A DNA stretch of 64,000 nucleotides from an uncultured Mucispirillum sp. (GTDB lineage Bacteria; Chrysiogenota; Deferribacteres; Deferribacterales; Mucispirillaceae). Both the position numbers and the translations under genes were made by a program. The stretch lies in assembly GCA_944323205.1 (NCBI GenBank), contig CALURO010000002.1:62001-126000 (forward strand). Direction: 5' to 3'. This document shows positions 25,702 through 34,506 of the stretch, piece by piece (the first letter of the stretch is position 1; every line of letters starts with the position of its first letter). The notes below the pieces were generated by a model. The model ran no database searches. It was not told the DNA's origin and was given only the letters and a program-made list of their open reading frames with translations.

Positions 25702-27048
25702 ATGAAAAATTTACTGGAAAAATTAAAGGCTTTTTTTAGTGCTAAAAAAGTGGATTCAGCAGAGGGCTCACAAAACAGTCAGCCTAAATCTACAGATACA
25801 GAAGGGGAAAAGCAGCCTGGCCGTTTGAAAAGATTATTTTTAAATATTAAGGCATATGCGAAAAGAAAACCATCTACTTTTATTGCTATTATAGTAGGTA
25901 TCGTTTTTGTACTGCTTCTTGTTACTTATGAAGCGCTTCACTTAACAAGCACTCCAGAATTCTGCGGTATGTGTCATGTGGAAACAGAAACTGGTGCAGG
26001 TGCTGAATATCACACTTGGAAGAAAAATATACATGCAGCTGCAGATGTTGGCTGTATAGACTGTCATGGCAAGCCTGGATTTTTTGGCTATATGAGAGCA
26101 AAAATGGGCGGTATGTATGACTTATACAGTGAAATAGTCCATTCTAAAGAAAATAAAATGGCTATCTTAACAGAAGGTGCTACAAATAAAGAATATGCTG
26201 CAAAACTTGTTCCAAACGACTGGTGTTTAATATGCCACTCAGATGATGCAAATAAAGAAATAAGAGATAATACATTTATGTCTTTCTTTGGTGTTAAAAT
26301 GCGTAAAGTAGATGCAGTTAAAAACCCAGAATTTAGGGAGCTTAACGGCTTAAGAGATATATTTAATGATGAAATGCCAAATATTTCTTTCAGCCATGAT
26401 AACCATGTTAATACATTAGGTTTAAGCTGTATGGAATGTCATATGGGTGTTGCTCACGGTGGAGAATTCCAAAACAAAACTAAAATGGAAGACTGTTTTG
26501 CATGTCATGATGCAGAAAGAGAGAAAAACCCTGATATGATTGCTCCAGCAAATGATGACTGCAGTGCCTGCCATACAACAGTAGTTGCTATGCAGGAAGG
26601 AACATTATTATTAGAAGAAGGTGAAGAACCAACTCCGCCATCAATTATGGCAGACCAGGGCATTTATGGTGCTGGTAATTGTTCTACATGCCATATAGGC
26701 GCATTTGATTTACCTACTGCTGCAACATGCGGGCCAACATGCCACAGCGAAGGTATGGACTATGGCTTTATGTATGATGACATAAGAGCTCAGTTTGATG
26801 CTGTTAAAGCACCGCTTGATAAATTAAATATGCAGTTATATGAAGTTCTTGGTAAAATGACAAAAGAACAGCGTGCAAAATTTAATGAATTTAAAAATTA
26901 CTATGAAATATTAGCTAATGATAATTCAAAAGGTATACATAATGACACTATTTATGTTAAAGCAGCAGAAAAAGCTATGGCAATTGGTAACGAGCTTGCT
27001 TCCAGCTTAGGTATTCCTGTTGCTGCACCAGAAGAAGGTCAGGAATAG
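25702..27048 (+). CDS. Membrane-anchored multihaem c-type cytochrome (NapC/NirT-like)
   Basis: 448 residues. A charged cytoplasmic N-terminus of about 55 residues and one transmembrane helix (about 58-78, TFIAIIVGIVFVLLLVTYEA) precede the haem region. CGMCH (88-92), CIDCH, CLICH, CMECH, CFACH, CSACH and CSTCH give seven canonical CXXCH sites. An eighth, CGPTCH (343-348), is CX3CH. The helix plus first two haem motifs resemble NapC/NrfH quinol dehydrogenases, but the protein is roughly twice their length. It would pass electrons from menaquinol to periplasmic or outer-membrane reductases. The last 100 residues are haem-free and helical. It has its own ribosome-binding site (GGAG) and a terminator. 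Confidence 0.9.
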   Translation: MKNLLEKLKAFFSAKKVDSAEGSQNSQPKSTDTEGEKQPGRLKRLFLNIKAYAKRKPSTFIAIIVGIVFVLLLVTYEALHLTSTPEFCGMCHVETETGAGAEYHTWKKNIHAAADVGCIDCHGKPGFFGYMRAKMGGMYDLYSEIVHSKENKMAILTEGATNKEYAAKLVPNDWCLICHSDDANKEIRDNTFMSFFGVKMRKVDAVKNPEFRELNGLRDIFNDEMPNISFSHDNHVNTLGLSCMECHMGVAHGGEFQNKTKMEDCFACHDAEREKNPDMIAPANDDCSACHTTVVAMQEGTLLLEEGEEPTPPSIMADQGIYGAGNCSTCHIGAFDLPTAATCGPTCHSEGMDYGFMYDDIRAQFDAVKAPLDKLNMQLYEVLGKMTKEQRAKFNEFKNYYEILANDNSKGIHNDTIYVKAAEKAMAIGNELASSLGIPVAAPEEGQE

Positions 27049-27080
27049 ACAGCTAATATCTTTTTTAAGATATAACATAC

Positions 27081-27118
27081 AAGGGGCGAAAAATATTATG
27101 TTTTCGCCCCTTTTTTTG
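27081..27118 (+). terminator. Rho-independent terminator of the multihaem cytochrome gene
   Basis: 12-bp perfect stem AAGGGGCGAAAA / TTTTCGCCCCTT (27081-27092 with 27101-27112), 8-nt loop and a T-run. Confidence 0.93.
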
Positions 27119-27191
27119 TTTTTTAATACTTTTAATGTTATTTTGCTTGATTTATTAAGTATATATTTTATAATTAGTTTTGGAGCAAAGC

Positions 27192-29099
27192 ATGACAAAA
27201 GATGATAAAAAGATAGTCCGTAATGTAATATTATTTTGTATTTTATTTTCAGTATTTTTTACAGTTTACAGAATATCATCTCTGCTTGAAAAAAAATATG
27301 AAGATACTAAGCAGAATGATAATAATACAGCTTATATTCCTTCTAAAAGTATTGAAAATAACAGCGCTCCCAAAGGGTATGATAATATCAGCGGAGTAGA
27401 TATTCTGCCAGTAAATACAGCAGATAATAAAACATTAGTAAAGCAGGAAAATATTAGCATTAATAATAGCAGTAATGTAATAAACTCTCTTTCAGATTTA
27501 AATAAAGATGATAAGTCTATTGCCAACCCTTATGATAATCTTGATAATATGCTCTATGAAGCAGCTTTAAAAGGTGATTTTGAAAGTGTGCGAAGATATG
27601 TTGATATGGGTGCAAATATTAATAGTGTAGATAATAATGGCAGCACTATAATTTACCGTATGAGCCTTTTGAAAGATTTATCTATGGACCAGATGAACTG
27701 TTTAAATTATCTTTTGTTAAAAGGTGCTGATGCTAATAAGGAAAACTATAATGGCTATACTCCATTAACTGCTCATCTTTCAGCAAATAATTTTAATAAA
27801 GAATTTTTAGACAGGCTTGTGCAGAATAATGCAGAGATTAACAGCCCTGATTTTGACGGCGACACTCCACTTCATTTTGCGGTTATGAATAATAATGCAG
27901 AGACTGTGGCATATTTATTAGAAAATGGTGCAAATACTAATGTAAAAAATAAAGATGGTATTACACCATTGCATATTGCAGTAAAAGAAAAAAATTATGA
28001 TATTGCAGGTATGCTGCTTGCAGCTGGTGCTGATAGAAATACAAAAGATGTTGATGGAATAAGCGCTCTTGATATTGTAAAGACAGGTAATGATGTTGAT
28101 TTATTTAAGGTTTTCAGCATAACTAAGGAAGATATTAAAAGAGATAAATTACTTGCAGAGCTGCAGCAGGCAGTTATTAATAATATTTCTAAACCAGCAG
28201 TAAAAGCCATAAAAGAGAATGTAGATAAAGGCTTTTATAATAGACCTGTAAAACAGGATAAGGGTGCATCATCTATTGATGGTAAATTTGTTGGAGAAAA
28301 TCCAACTCCATTAATAGCTGCATTATATTTTGGGTATAATGATATAGCAAAAGCTCTTATAAATATAGGTGCAGATGTAAATAAACCGAATGATTATCCT
28401 TTTTATTCGCCCTTAATGGTGGCTGCAGAAAGCGGTAATAAAGAAATGGTTAATCTGCTTTTAAATAAAGGGGCTGATGTTAATTATCAGTCTAAAATGG
28501 ACGGTATAACAGCATTAAATGTAACAAGCAGTGCAGAAATTGCAGATATTATATTAAAAGCAAAAGCAGACCCTAATATGACAGCGAATGGATCATGCCT
28601 TTCTGCACTTCAAATGGCTGTTATTAATAACAACTATGATTTAGCAGAAGTTCTTTTAAAATACGGGGCTGATGCAAACCATGTGGATTGTAATGAATAT
28701 AAGCCTGTTATAGCTAATGCAATAGATACTGGTAATCCTGCAATAGTCAGGCTGCTTTTAAATTATAATGCGGGAGTAAATACGGAAGTAGGGGAAGATT
28801 TATCAATTAAAGTAATAGATTATGCTCGTCAGAAAGGCAATAAAATGATTATTGATATGATTAATGAGAAACTTCAGCAGTCTATGCCTAAAAAACAGGA
28901 AGTTATAGAAGATAATACATCATCACTTATTAAAAATAATGTGAAAAAAGATAATAAAGTGGTAAACAGTAATATAAAAGATAATAAGTCAGATAATATA
29001 TCTGAAAAAGAAAATACAGAAGAAAAAGTGAACAAAAATGATAATAATTCATCAAATGAAATAGATAATATTATGAATGATATTATAAATGATTTATAG
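27192..29099 (+). CDS. Membrane-anchored ankyrin-repeat protein
   Basis: 635 residues from ATG 27192, with TGGAG at 27181-27185; an upstream in-frame TTG overlaps that site. A transmembrane helix (about 10-30) is followed by a low-complexity Asn/Asp/Ser linker. At least eight ankyrin repeats run in two blocks (about 120-300 and 375-560); clear examples are DGDTPLHFAVMNNNAETVAY and DGITPLHIAVKEKNYDIAGM. The C-terminal about 60 residues are a Lys/Asn/Asp-rich tail. Topology suggests the repeats lie outside the cytoplasm as a protein-interaction scaffold. Bacterial ankyrin proteins can be catalase partners or effectors; nothing here decides. Confidence 0.9.
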   Translation: MTKDDKKIVRNVILFCILFSVFFTVYRISSLLEKKYEDTKQNDNNTAYIPSKSIENNSAPKGYDNISGVDILPVNTADNKTLVKQENISINNSSNVINSLSDLNKDDKSIANPYDNLDNMLYEAALKGDFESVRRYVDMGANINSVDNNGSTIIYRMSLLKDLSMDQMNCLNYLLLKGADANKENYNGYTPLTAHLSANNFNKEFLDRLVQNNAEINSPDFDGDTPLHFAVMNNNAETVAYLLENGANTNVKNKDGITPLHIAVKEKNYDIAGMLLAAGADRNTKDVDGISALDIVKTGNDVDLFKVFSITKEDIKRDKLLAELQQAVINNISKPAVKAIKENVDKGFYNRPVKQDKGASSIDGKFVGENPTPLIAALYFGYNDIAKALINIGADVNKPNDYPFYSPLMVAAESGNKEMVNLLLNKGADVNYQSKMDGITALNVTSSAEIADIILKAKADPNMTANGSCLSALQMAVINNNYDLAEVLLKYGADANHVDCNEYKPVIANAIDTGNPAIVRLLLNYNAGVNTEVGEDLSIKVIDYARQKGNKMIIDMINEKLQQSMPKKQEVIEDNTSSLIKNNVKKDNKVVNSNIKDNKSDNISEKENTEEKVNKNDNNSSNEIDNIMNDIINDL

Positions 29100-29133
29100 T
29101 TTTTATTATCTGGGGATACCCCCATTTATTATC

Positions 29134-29412
29134 TGGTGGTACCCCATTTTTTATTAAAAAATGCTATAACTACTTGATAATATATGTAAAAATAGAAATA
29201 ATTGCAATAACTGTTTAAATAATAATAAAAAGTCCGTCCTAGACTTTTTATTTAGGCGTTTGGTCGGGGGGACCCCTCCCGCACTTACGCAAGCGACGGT
29301 GCGGTCCAGCTACGGACTTCTTTTTCCTGCCTATTCGTCGGGAAGTCCTTGCGTCGCAAAAACCGCTCGTCTGAGTGACATAAGGTGTTTTAAAAAAAAT
29401 GGGTGTACCCCC
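29134..29412 (-). repeat. MITE-like element (full composite copy, reverse orientation)
   Basis: Reverse-oriented relative of the 23031 copy: outer end TGGTGGTACCCCATTTTTTA, the AT-rich arm, a core in the AAGTCC variant (AAAAGTCCG...CGGACTTCTTTTTCC), then CGCTCGTCTGAGTGACATAAGGTG and outer end AAAAAATGGGTGTACCCCCA. An extra end-like piece (GGGGATACCCCCATTTATTA) abuts it at 29111. It lies between the ankyrin gene and a membrane-protein gene. Confidence 0.8.
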
Positions 29413-29482
29413 AGTTTTATTATTTGTTGCACTCTATAAATTTATATGCTAAAAAATTATTAGTATGATATACGGAGGGGTT

Positions 29483-30487
29483 ATGGATAATTCATCAGTT
29501 GTAGATAATAATGAAAATTCTTTTAAAGAAGAAAAACCAAAAAGGAAGTTCAGCAAAAAAATTCTTATTATATCTTCATTAATAACTATTTTAATTATTG
29601 CTGTTGCAGTATTTTTTATTATCAGCACTAAATATTCAAGAATGATGGAAAGCTACCTTAATGCAGAATTAAGTAAATTGGCAGCAGATTTTGGTGATGA
29701 TTTTAATTACAACCAGTTTAAATGCAGCGGTTTTAAAACGATTACATGCAGCAGTGATTTTATTGAACTTTATAGTATGAAGCAGAAATTTTTAGTGAAA
29801 AATATTTCATTTTCTGCTTCACCGTCGTTAAATACATTAAAAGCAGCAGTTAATGGTAATATTGAAGTAAGTCTTGACAGCAAAGAAAGTGATATTATTA
29901 AACTTGATTTTAATTGTTTAGATAATATGACATTACTAAGTGAGCGAGCAATGCTTGCTAATAATATTGTATGTAATTCAAACTTAAATAATATAAACTC
30001 ATACCAGCACAGCGTTATTTATCTAAAAGATGATTTATACAAAAGAAACAGCAGTATGCTTGGTATTATAAAAGAGATTACAGATAAAAAAGTAGATTTT
30101 ATAGAGCAGTATTTTAATTCTTCAGTAATAGAATCTGCATATAATAAAATAGAAAGCCCAGCTTTAATGGATGATATAACTGCATTAATACAGCTGATAG
30201 CTAAATCATTGGCAGATACGAATCTAACAAAAGATGATATTATATCTTTTTATGACGCACTAAAAACAGACTATAATACTACTAAAGAATTTTATGGCAG
30301 TAATGAATATACTGCTTTTGTTGATAATTTTATAAACGCATTAGATGGTGTAATTTATGATAATAGCAACTCTGTTTCACTATCAGTAGTTTTAAAAGAC
30401 AAGGATAATATAGATAATATTGTTGGAGAGATAGATAAGTTTATGCTGCCAAAATATTATGATATAAAATTCGAAAGCTCTAAATAA
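29483..30487 (+). CDS. Single-pass membrane protein of unknown function
   Basis: 334 residues from ATG 29483, with GGAGGGG at 29474-29480; an upstream ATG (29465) precedes that site. A short charged cytoplasmic N-terminus ends KRKFSKK, and a transmembrane helix (about 27-47, ILIISSLITILIIAVAVFFI) follows. The remaining about 285 residues are extracytoplasmic, Ser/Asn/Asp-rich and mixed alpha/beta, with two Cys pairs in the first 110 residues after the helix (CSGFKTITC; another pair later). No domain is recognised. It lies between two ankyrin-repeat genes and is followed by a terminator. Confidence 0.75.
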   Translation: MDNSSVVDNNENSFKEEKPKRKFSKKILIISSLITILIIAVAVFFIISTKYSRMMESYLNAELSKLAADFGDDFNYNQFKCSGFKTITCSSDFIELYSMKQKFLVKNISFSASPSLNTLKAAVNGNIEVSLDSKESDIIKLDFNCLDNMTLLSERAMLANNIVCNSNLNNINSYQHSVIYLKDDLYKRNSSMLGIIKEITDKKVDFIEQYFNSSVIESAYNKIESPALMDDITALIQLIAKSLADTNLTKDDIISFYDALKTDYNTTKEFYGSNEYTAFVDNFINALDGVIYDNSNSVSLSVVLKDKDNIDNIVGEIDKFMLPKYYDIKFESSK

Positions 30488-30501
30488 ATTATATACTTAT
30501 G

Positions 30502-30532
30502 TGTGCTGGTAGTTAAACTGCCAGCACATTTT
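30502..30532 (+). terminator. Rho-independent terminator
   Basis: TGTGCTGGTAGT / ACTGCCAGCACA-type stem (30502-30513 with 30517-30528, one wobble) followed by TTTTA, just after the membrane-protein gene. Confidence 0.75.
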
Positions 30533-30577
30533 ATAGTATTAATTCATTTCATATAATAAATTATTTTTAAAAATATC

Positions 30578-31168
30578 ATGGTAAAAAAGCTGCTTATTAT
30601 ATTTTTATTACTGATTATTTTAACAGGCTGCAAAAGCAGTAAACCTTTAGAAAATGATAATTTTACTACTGATATAAAAGATAATATTTCAGATAATAAA
30701 AGTTATGATAATAAAAGTTATGATAATAAAAGTATTCAAGAAATCATAGATGAAACTATTATTGATGTTTATACAAATATTAATGGTGAAGTAATAACAA
30801 AAGTGCATAAAATAAATAGTGGGCATAAAGCAGAAAATAAAAAAAACAGCAAACTTTTGAAACTTTTATCAAACTATAACTATAATAAATGTATAAACTG
30901 GATAGTTGATGCTTTAAAACATTATGATATTAATGATAATATAGCAGATACTTATATTAAGTATAATAATATTTATTTATATGAACCAGTAGTTTTGCAT
31001 ATTGGATTAATATGTGAAAATATTGATGTGATAAATCTGCTTATAGATTTTGGAGCTGATATTTATGCAGAAGATAACAGCGGAGAAAATATATTAATGA
31101 TTGCAGAAAAAATGAATAATGAAGAAATTATAGAAATTATTACAAAGGTATATGAAAATGGATTTTAA
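30578..31168 (+). CDS. Lipoprotein with C-terminal ankyrin repeats
   Basis: 196 residues. The signal peptide MVKKLLIIFLLLIILTGC ends in lipobox LTGC. An Asp/Asn/Lys/Ser-rich linker includes a tandem SYDNKSYDNKS, encoded by a direct repeat of about 15 bp around 30693-30730. The last about 70 residues form two ankyrin-like units (VVLHIGLICENIDVINLLID; GADIYAEDNSGENILMIA). Probably a small surface or periplasmic relative of the ankyrin protein encoded at 27192. No Shine-Dalgarno is evident before ATG 30578. The 3' end overlaps the GNAT gene by 17 bp. Confidence 0.8.
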   Translation: MVKKLLIIFLLLIILTGCKSSKPLENDNFTTDIKDNISDNKSYDNKSYDNKSIQEIIDETIIDVYTNINGEVITKVHKINSGHKAENKKNSKLLKLLSNYNYNKCINWIVDALKHYDINDNIADTYIKYNNIYLYEPVVLHIGLICENIDVINLLIDFGADIYAEDNSGENILMIAEKMNNEEIIEIITKVYENGF

Positions 31169-31595
31169 TAATGATATAGTAGTTGAGTATTTTAATGATG
31201 TAACTGAAGATACAAAATATATTAGAGAAACTGTTTTCGTAATAGAGCAGGGTTTTTCTGAAGAGTTTGATGAAATTGATAAAAAAAGTATCCATTTGCT
31301 TATTAAAGTAAACAATAAAAGGGCAGCAACAGCAAGGATATTTAAATCAGATCATAGTAATACAAAATGGACTGTTGGCAGGTTTGCTGTTTTAAAAGAA
31401 TTTAGAGGCATAGGGCTTGGCTCATTTTTAATGAAAAAGGTGGAAGAAAAAATAAAAGAGCAGGGTGGAGGTATTGTAGAGCTTTCTGCACAAAAACAGG
31501 CAGAAAAATTTTATTTATCTTTAGGCTATACACCTATGGGTGATATATATTATGACCAGCATGCTCCCCATATCCACATGGAAAAAGAGCTGTAA
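31152..31595 (+). CDS. GNAT family N-acetyltransferase
   Basis: 147 residues. The acetyl-CoA binding signature reads VGRFAVLKEFRGIGLGSFLM (motif A, R-x-x-G-x-G as RGIGLG). YIRETVFVIEQGF near the N-terminus and YLSLGYTPMGDIYYDQHAPHIHMEK at the C-terminus (the latter split by family-typical His) match the YjcF/ElaA-like branch. It transfers an acetyl group to an unknown amine substrate in the cytoplasm. It is translationally linked to the ankyrin lipoprotein by overlap, but a functional connection is not obvious. ATG 31158 is an alternative start. Confidence 0.9.
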   Translation: MKMDFNNDIVVEYFNDVTEDTKYIRETVFVIEQGFSEEFDEIDKKSIHLLIKVNNKRAATARIFKSDHSNTKWTVGRFAVLKEFRGIGLGSFLMKKVEEKIKEQGGGIVELSAQKQAEKFYLSLGYTPMGDIYYDQHAPHIHMEKEL

Positions 31596-31667
31596 AAAAG
31601 GCTTTATCAAAAAAAATATGTATGTTATATAAAATGTTATTAATATATGATTATATGAGGCTGTTTA

Positions 31668-32348
31668 ATGAATATGTTTGTAATTTTATCAATAGTATTA
31701 GTGGTGATTTTAGTAGTATTGATAGTTTTTTTTATAAATCGTAAAAGTATAAAAATAAAAATTTTAGAAGAAGAAGCAGCAAAAGGTAATCCAGAAACTC
31801 AGCTTGCATTAGGGCTTATGTTTTATTCTGGAGTGCAGGTGCCGCTTGATAAAGAAAAAGGGAGCGAGTATATAAAAAAAGCAGCAGAAAATGGCAATGC
31901 TCAGGCTCAGTATTTATACAGCGGCATAGTTTTAGGTGCAGATAGTGGTAAGACTCCAACTAAAGAACAGCTTTTAGAAGCAGCATCATGGATACAAAAA
32001 GCTGCAGACGGTGGGTTTTTAACAGCGGTTACAACTCTTGCTAATATGTATGCAGAGGGTAAAGTATTAAATAAAGACGGGAAAAAAGCACAGCATTATT
32101 TTTTAAAAGCTGCAGAAATGGGAGATATACAGTCTCAACTGACTGTTGCAGGAATATACCATTTTAGTATAGGAATGGATAAAACAATAGGTTATGCATG
32201 GTATAAAGTTGCAGAGCATAATGGTAATGAATATGCATCTGAAGCTTCTGCTAAACTTTATGAAGAGCTTTCAGAAAAAGATAAATTAGAAGCATTAAAA
32301 AAAGCAGATGAATATATTAGTAAATATTCAGGCAAAAAATTAAACTAA
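31668..32348 (+). CDS. Membrane-anchored Sel1-like repeat protein
   Basis: 226 residues. One N-terminal transmembrane helix (about 3-24) is followed by four to five Sel1-like (SLR) units: AAKGNPETQLALGLMFYSG, AAENGNAQAQYLYSGIVLG, AADGGFLTAVTTLANMYAEG and AEMGDIQSQLTVAGIYHF. SLR solenoids mediate protein-protein interactions in signalling or envelope complexes. The partner is unknown. It sits among ankyrin proteins and secreted proteins, all of repeat or adaptor type, on the plus strand. Confidence 0.9.
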   Translation: MNMFVILSIVLVVILVVLIVFFINRKSIKIKILEEEAAKGNPETQLALGLMFYSGVQVPLDKEKGSEYIKKAAENGNAQAQYLYSGIVLGADSGKTPTKEQLLEAASWIQKAADGGFLTAVTTLANMYAEGKVLNKDGKKAQHYFLKAAEMGDIQSQLTVAGIYHFSIGMDKTIGYAWYKVAEHNGNEYASEASAKLYEELSEKDKLEALKKADEYISKYSGKKLN

Positions 32349-32430
32349 TATAAAAAGGCGTGTGTATGATAAAAAGATATATCCAGTCAGATTACAGTCC
32401 ACTTTTAATGTATAATGGGTTAAAATAAGT

Positions 32431-33159
32431 ATGAAAAAATATTTATTATCAATATTTATTTTTATTTTTATTTTTGTAGATATACTATATGCGGAGGAAT
32501 GCAGCCGTCCAGTAATATTCCCATTAATATCTAAACCTTTAAATGATACTGGTATGGAGTATGGCAATTATAACTGGCGTGATAAACTTGGTATGAATCA
32601 GGCTGTATATGAAAGTTACCGCATTAGAGAAAACAGCTCTAAAACATTAATTAAAAAGTCATTTCATGCTTCCCGTGATTTATACACAGATGTATATAAT
32701 GATACAGGAAGATATAGTTTTCTCAGCTCTAAAAATTATGTTGTAGCAGTATCAGATGGCGAAGTATTAAATACAGGCAGTTTTTATGCAGGAACGGATG
32801 TGGTTACAGTAAGGCATACAACATGTGATGGCAGAAGTTTCATTATTAGATATGGCGAGCTTGATAAAGAAAGTATAAAAGTTAAGCAGGGAGATAAAAT
32901 AAAGCAGGGGCAGGTAATAGGCAGGCCGGGTTTTCTGCATAAAAAAGATGATAAAGGAAATATTATACCAATAGATGTGATTGCAGATAAAGTTGTTTTT
33001 ATGCTGCATTTAGAATATTTTACAGACAGCTTATCTGATGAAGCATTTTCAAAAGCATTTAGCGATAACAGATATGACAGACGAAGTGATATAGAAGACA
33101 GTTTAGAGTTGCTAGAAGAAGGGTATAAAAATTCCTTTGGGGAGCAGATAGTAAAATGA
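32431..33159 (+). CDS. Secreted M23 (LytM)-like peptidase, possibly degenerate
   Basis: 242 residues. A signal peptide (about 1-21, ending LYAE) is followed by an M23-like beta-barrel: HASRDLYTD (HxxxD zinc ligands, about 80-88), VVAVSDGEV, GTDVVTVRHT, IIRYGELD and IKVKQGDKIKQGQVIG, the typical lysostaphin/LytM fold landmarks. The second motif reads FMLHLEYF where active enzymes have HLHFE, so the catalytic first His appears to be Met while the zinc-binding His remains. It may be a non-catalytic or divergent peptidoglycan-binding protein. The next gene starts within its stop codon (ATGA-type overlap), so these two are coupled. Confidence 0.8.
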   Translation: MKKYLLSIFIFIFIFVDILYAEECSRPVIFPLISKPLNDTGMEYGNYNWRDKLGMNQAVYESYRIRENSSKTLIKKSFHASRDLYTDVYNDTGRYSFLSSKNYVVAVSDGEVLNTGSFYAGTDVVTVRHTTCDGRSFIIRYGELDKESIKVKQGDKIKQGQVIGRPGFLHKKDDKGNIIPIDVIADKVVFMLHLEYFTDSLSDEAFSKAFSDNRYDRRSDIEDSLELLEEGYKNSFGEQIVK

Positions 33160-33692
33160 AAAAATTATTAATAATACTGTTTACATTAATCTCTTTTAAT
33201 GTGTATGCATCTCCCTATGCAAATCCATGGCTTTACGATAAAATGCTTGATTTTATACAAAATCCTGCATTCTATCAGGATAATTTTACAAACGGCATAA
33301 TGCAGGATAGAAACCCTGATGTAATAGTTGGTGCATTTATAGAAGATGCATATTCTGTATATGAAAAAGAAGAAGAGTTTACAGCAGAATTAAAATCATG
33401 TGGTGATAATTGTTATCAAGATAACAATTCAATAGATATTTTACAGGCATATCATAAATTTTTTTATGTATTTGCAACTGTGCCTCCTATTTCTGAAATA
33501 TTAATACAAAACCCGACAAAAGATGAAAATATATCATACTATATACAAAATAAACTTGTAAGCTATACATGGGAAAATGAAAACCATTTAGTTATTAATA
33601 TAGATGAAGAAAAGTTAGAATTTAAAAAACAAAAAAACTCTATAATAATAACTACAACACTGAAGGTTTTAAAAAATTACATATTAAACTAA
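33156..33692 (+). CDS. Small secreted protein of unknown function
   Basis: 178 residues with a signal peptide (about 1-18, MKKLLIILFTLISFNVYAS). The mature part has one Cys pair (SCGDNC near 87-92) and mixed helical sequence ending in a beta-rich segment (HLVINIDEEKLEFKKQKNSI). No domain is recognised. It overlaps the M23-like gene by 4 bp and is followed 20 bp later by another small secreted protein, so the three appear to be one operon of exported proteins. Confidence 0.7.
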   Translation: MKKLLIILFTLISFNVYASPYANPWLYDKMLDFIQNPAFYQDNFTNGIMQDRNPDVIVGAFIEDAYSVYEKEEEFTAELKSCGDNCYQDNNSIDILQAYHKFFYVFATVPPISEILIQNPTKDENISYYIQNKLVSYTWENENHLVINIDEEKLEFKKQKNSIIITTTLKVLKNYILN

Positions 33693-33712
33693 TTACAGTA
33701 AACAGGTGAAAT

Positions 33713-34354
33713 ATGAAATATAGATATATATTATTAAGTATAGTTTTTATTTTATTTTATTCATTAAGTGCTTTTGCATACAATGAGCAGGATATAGATT
33801 TATATAACCATTCAAACCAGCACGGTGTAATTTTCCATGCAGAAGATAAAAGAGCATATTATGATAATATTACTTATGATGTAGTAAACTCTGGAAAATG
33901 CAGTAAAGACCAGTATAAAATTATAAAAAATACTGCAAAAAAACTAAAAGATAAAGAACAGCCTTTCTGGGTATATAAATACTGTATTAGTGCAGAATAT
34001 AAGTATAATACAAATAGTATTATAAAAGCATATAACAGTTACAGGTTTGATTTAAATAAACGACTTATTGAAATGAAAGATTATAAAGTTATTGATAATA
34101 TTGCATCATATCTGCCTGTAAATCTAAAAGAAGGCAGTAACTATCTTTACTATTTAGGTATGAGAAATAATATTATAGAATGGAGTAAAGATAATAATAT
34201 AATGCATATTACACTTCCAATAATGTTCAGCGGCATAATAACAACTATGAGTGTAGAAGAAGATAACAGTACATTAGTAAAAGAAATTTTTGTATATGAC
34301 AGACCAGCAGGACTTCCACAAAATGGCGGATATAAAGATTTATTTATCAAGTAA
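33713..34354 (+). CDS. Secreted protein of unknown function
   Basis: 213 residues; signal peptide about 1-22 (ending SAFAY). Two Cys residues (SGKCSK, KYCISA) could form a disulphide. The mature part has a Lys/Tyr/Asn-rich middle and a C-terminal half with IMHITLPIMFSGIITTMSV, suggestive of beta strands. No family is recognised. A weak AGGTGAA motif precedes ATG, and a rho-independent terminator follows, closing the M23-like operon. The position just before the lysis cassette is noted, but the terminator separates them. Confidence 0.7.
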   Translation: MKYRYILLSIVFILFYSLSAFAYNEQDIDLYNHSNQHGVIFHAEDKRAYYDNITYDVVNSGKCSKDQYKIIKNTAKKLKDKEQPFWVYKYCISAEYKYNTNSIIKAYNSYRFDLNKRLIEMKDYKVIDNIASYLPVNLKEGSNYLYYLGMRNNIIEWSKDNNIMHITLPIMFSGIITTMSVEEDNSTLVKEIFVYDRPAGLPQNGGYKDLFIK

Positions 34355-34388
34355 ATACTGTATAATTTTTAAATATATATAATATAAG

Positions 34389-34418
34389 CCCATCTGATTA
34401 TTTTCAGGTGGGTTTTTT
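34389..34418 (+). terminator. Rho-independent terminator before the lysis cassette
   Basis: CCCATCTGA / TCAGGTGGG (34389-34397 with 34404-34412, one wobble) followed by TTTTTT. It separates the M23-like operon from the lysis cassette. Confidence 0.85.
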
Positions 34419-34506
34419 ATTTATGACTTAAAAGACATTACGGACAATATATATTCTGCCTGCTGTTATAAGTATTTTACATTATAAAATAATAAGCGAG
34501 GCAGAT

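Noticed and set aside
32366..32428. 20-codon open frame (MIKRYIQSDYSPLLMYNGLK) just before the M23-like gene
   Set aside because: No clear ribosome-binding site and no recognisable family; it could be a leader peptide or chance, so it is not listed as a feature.
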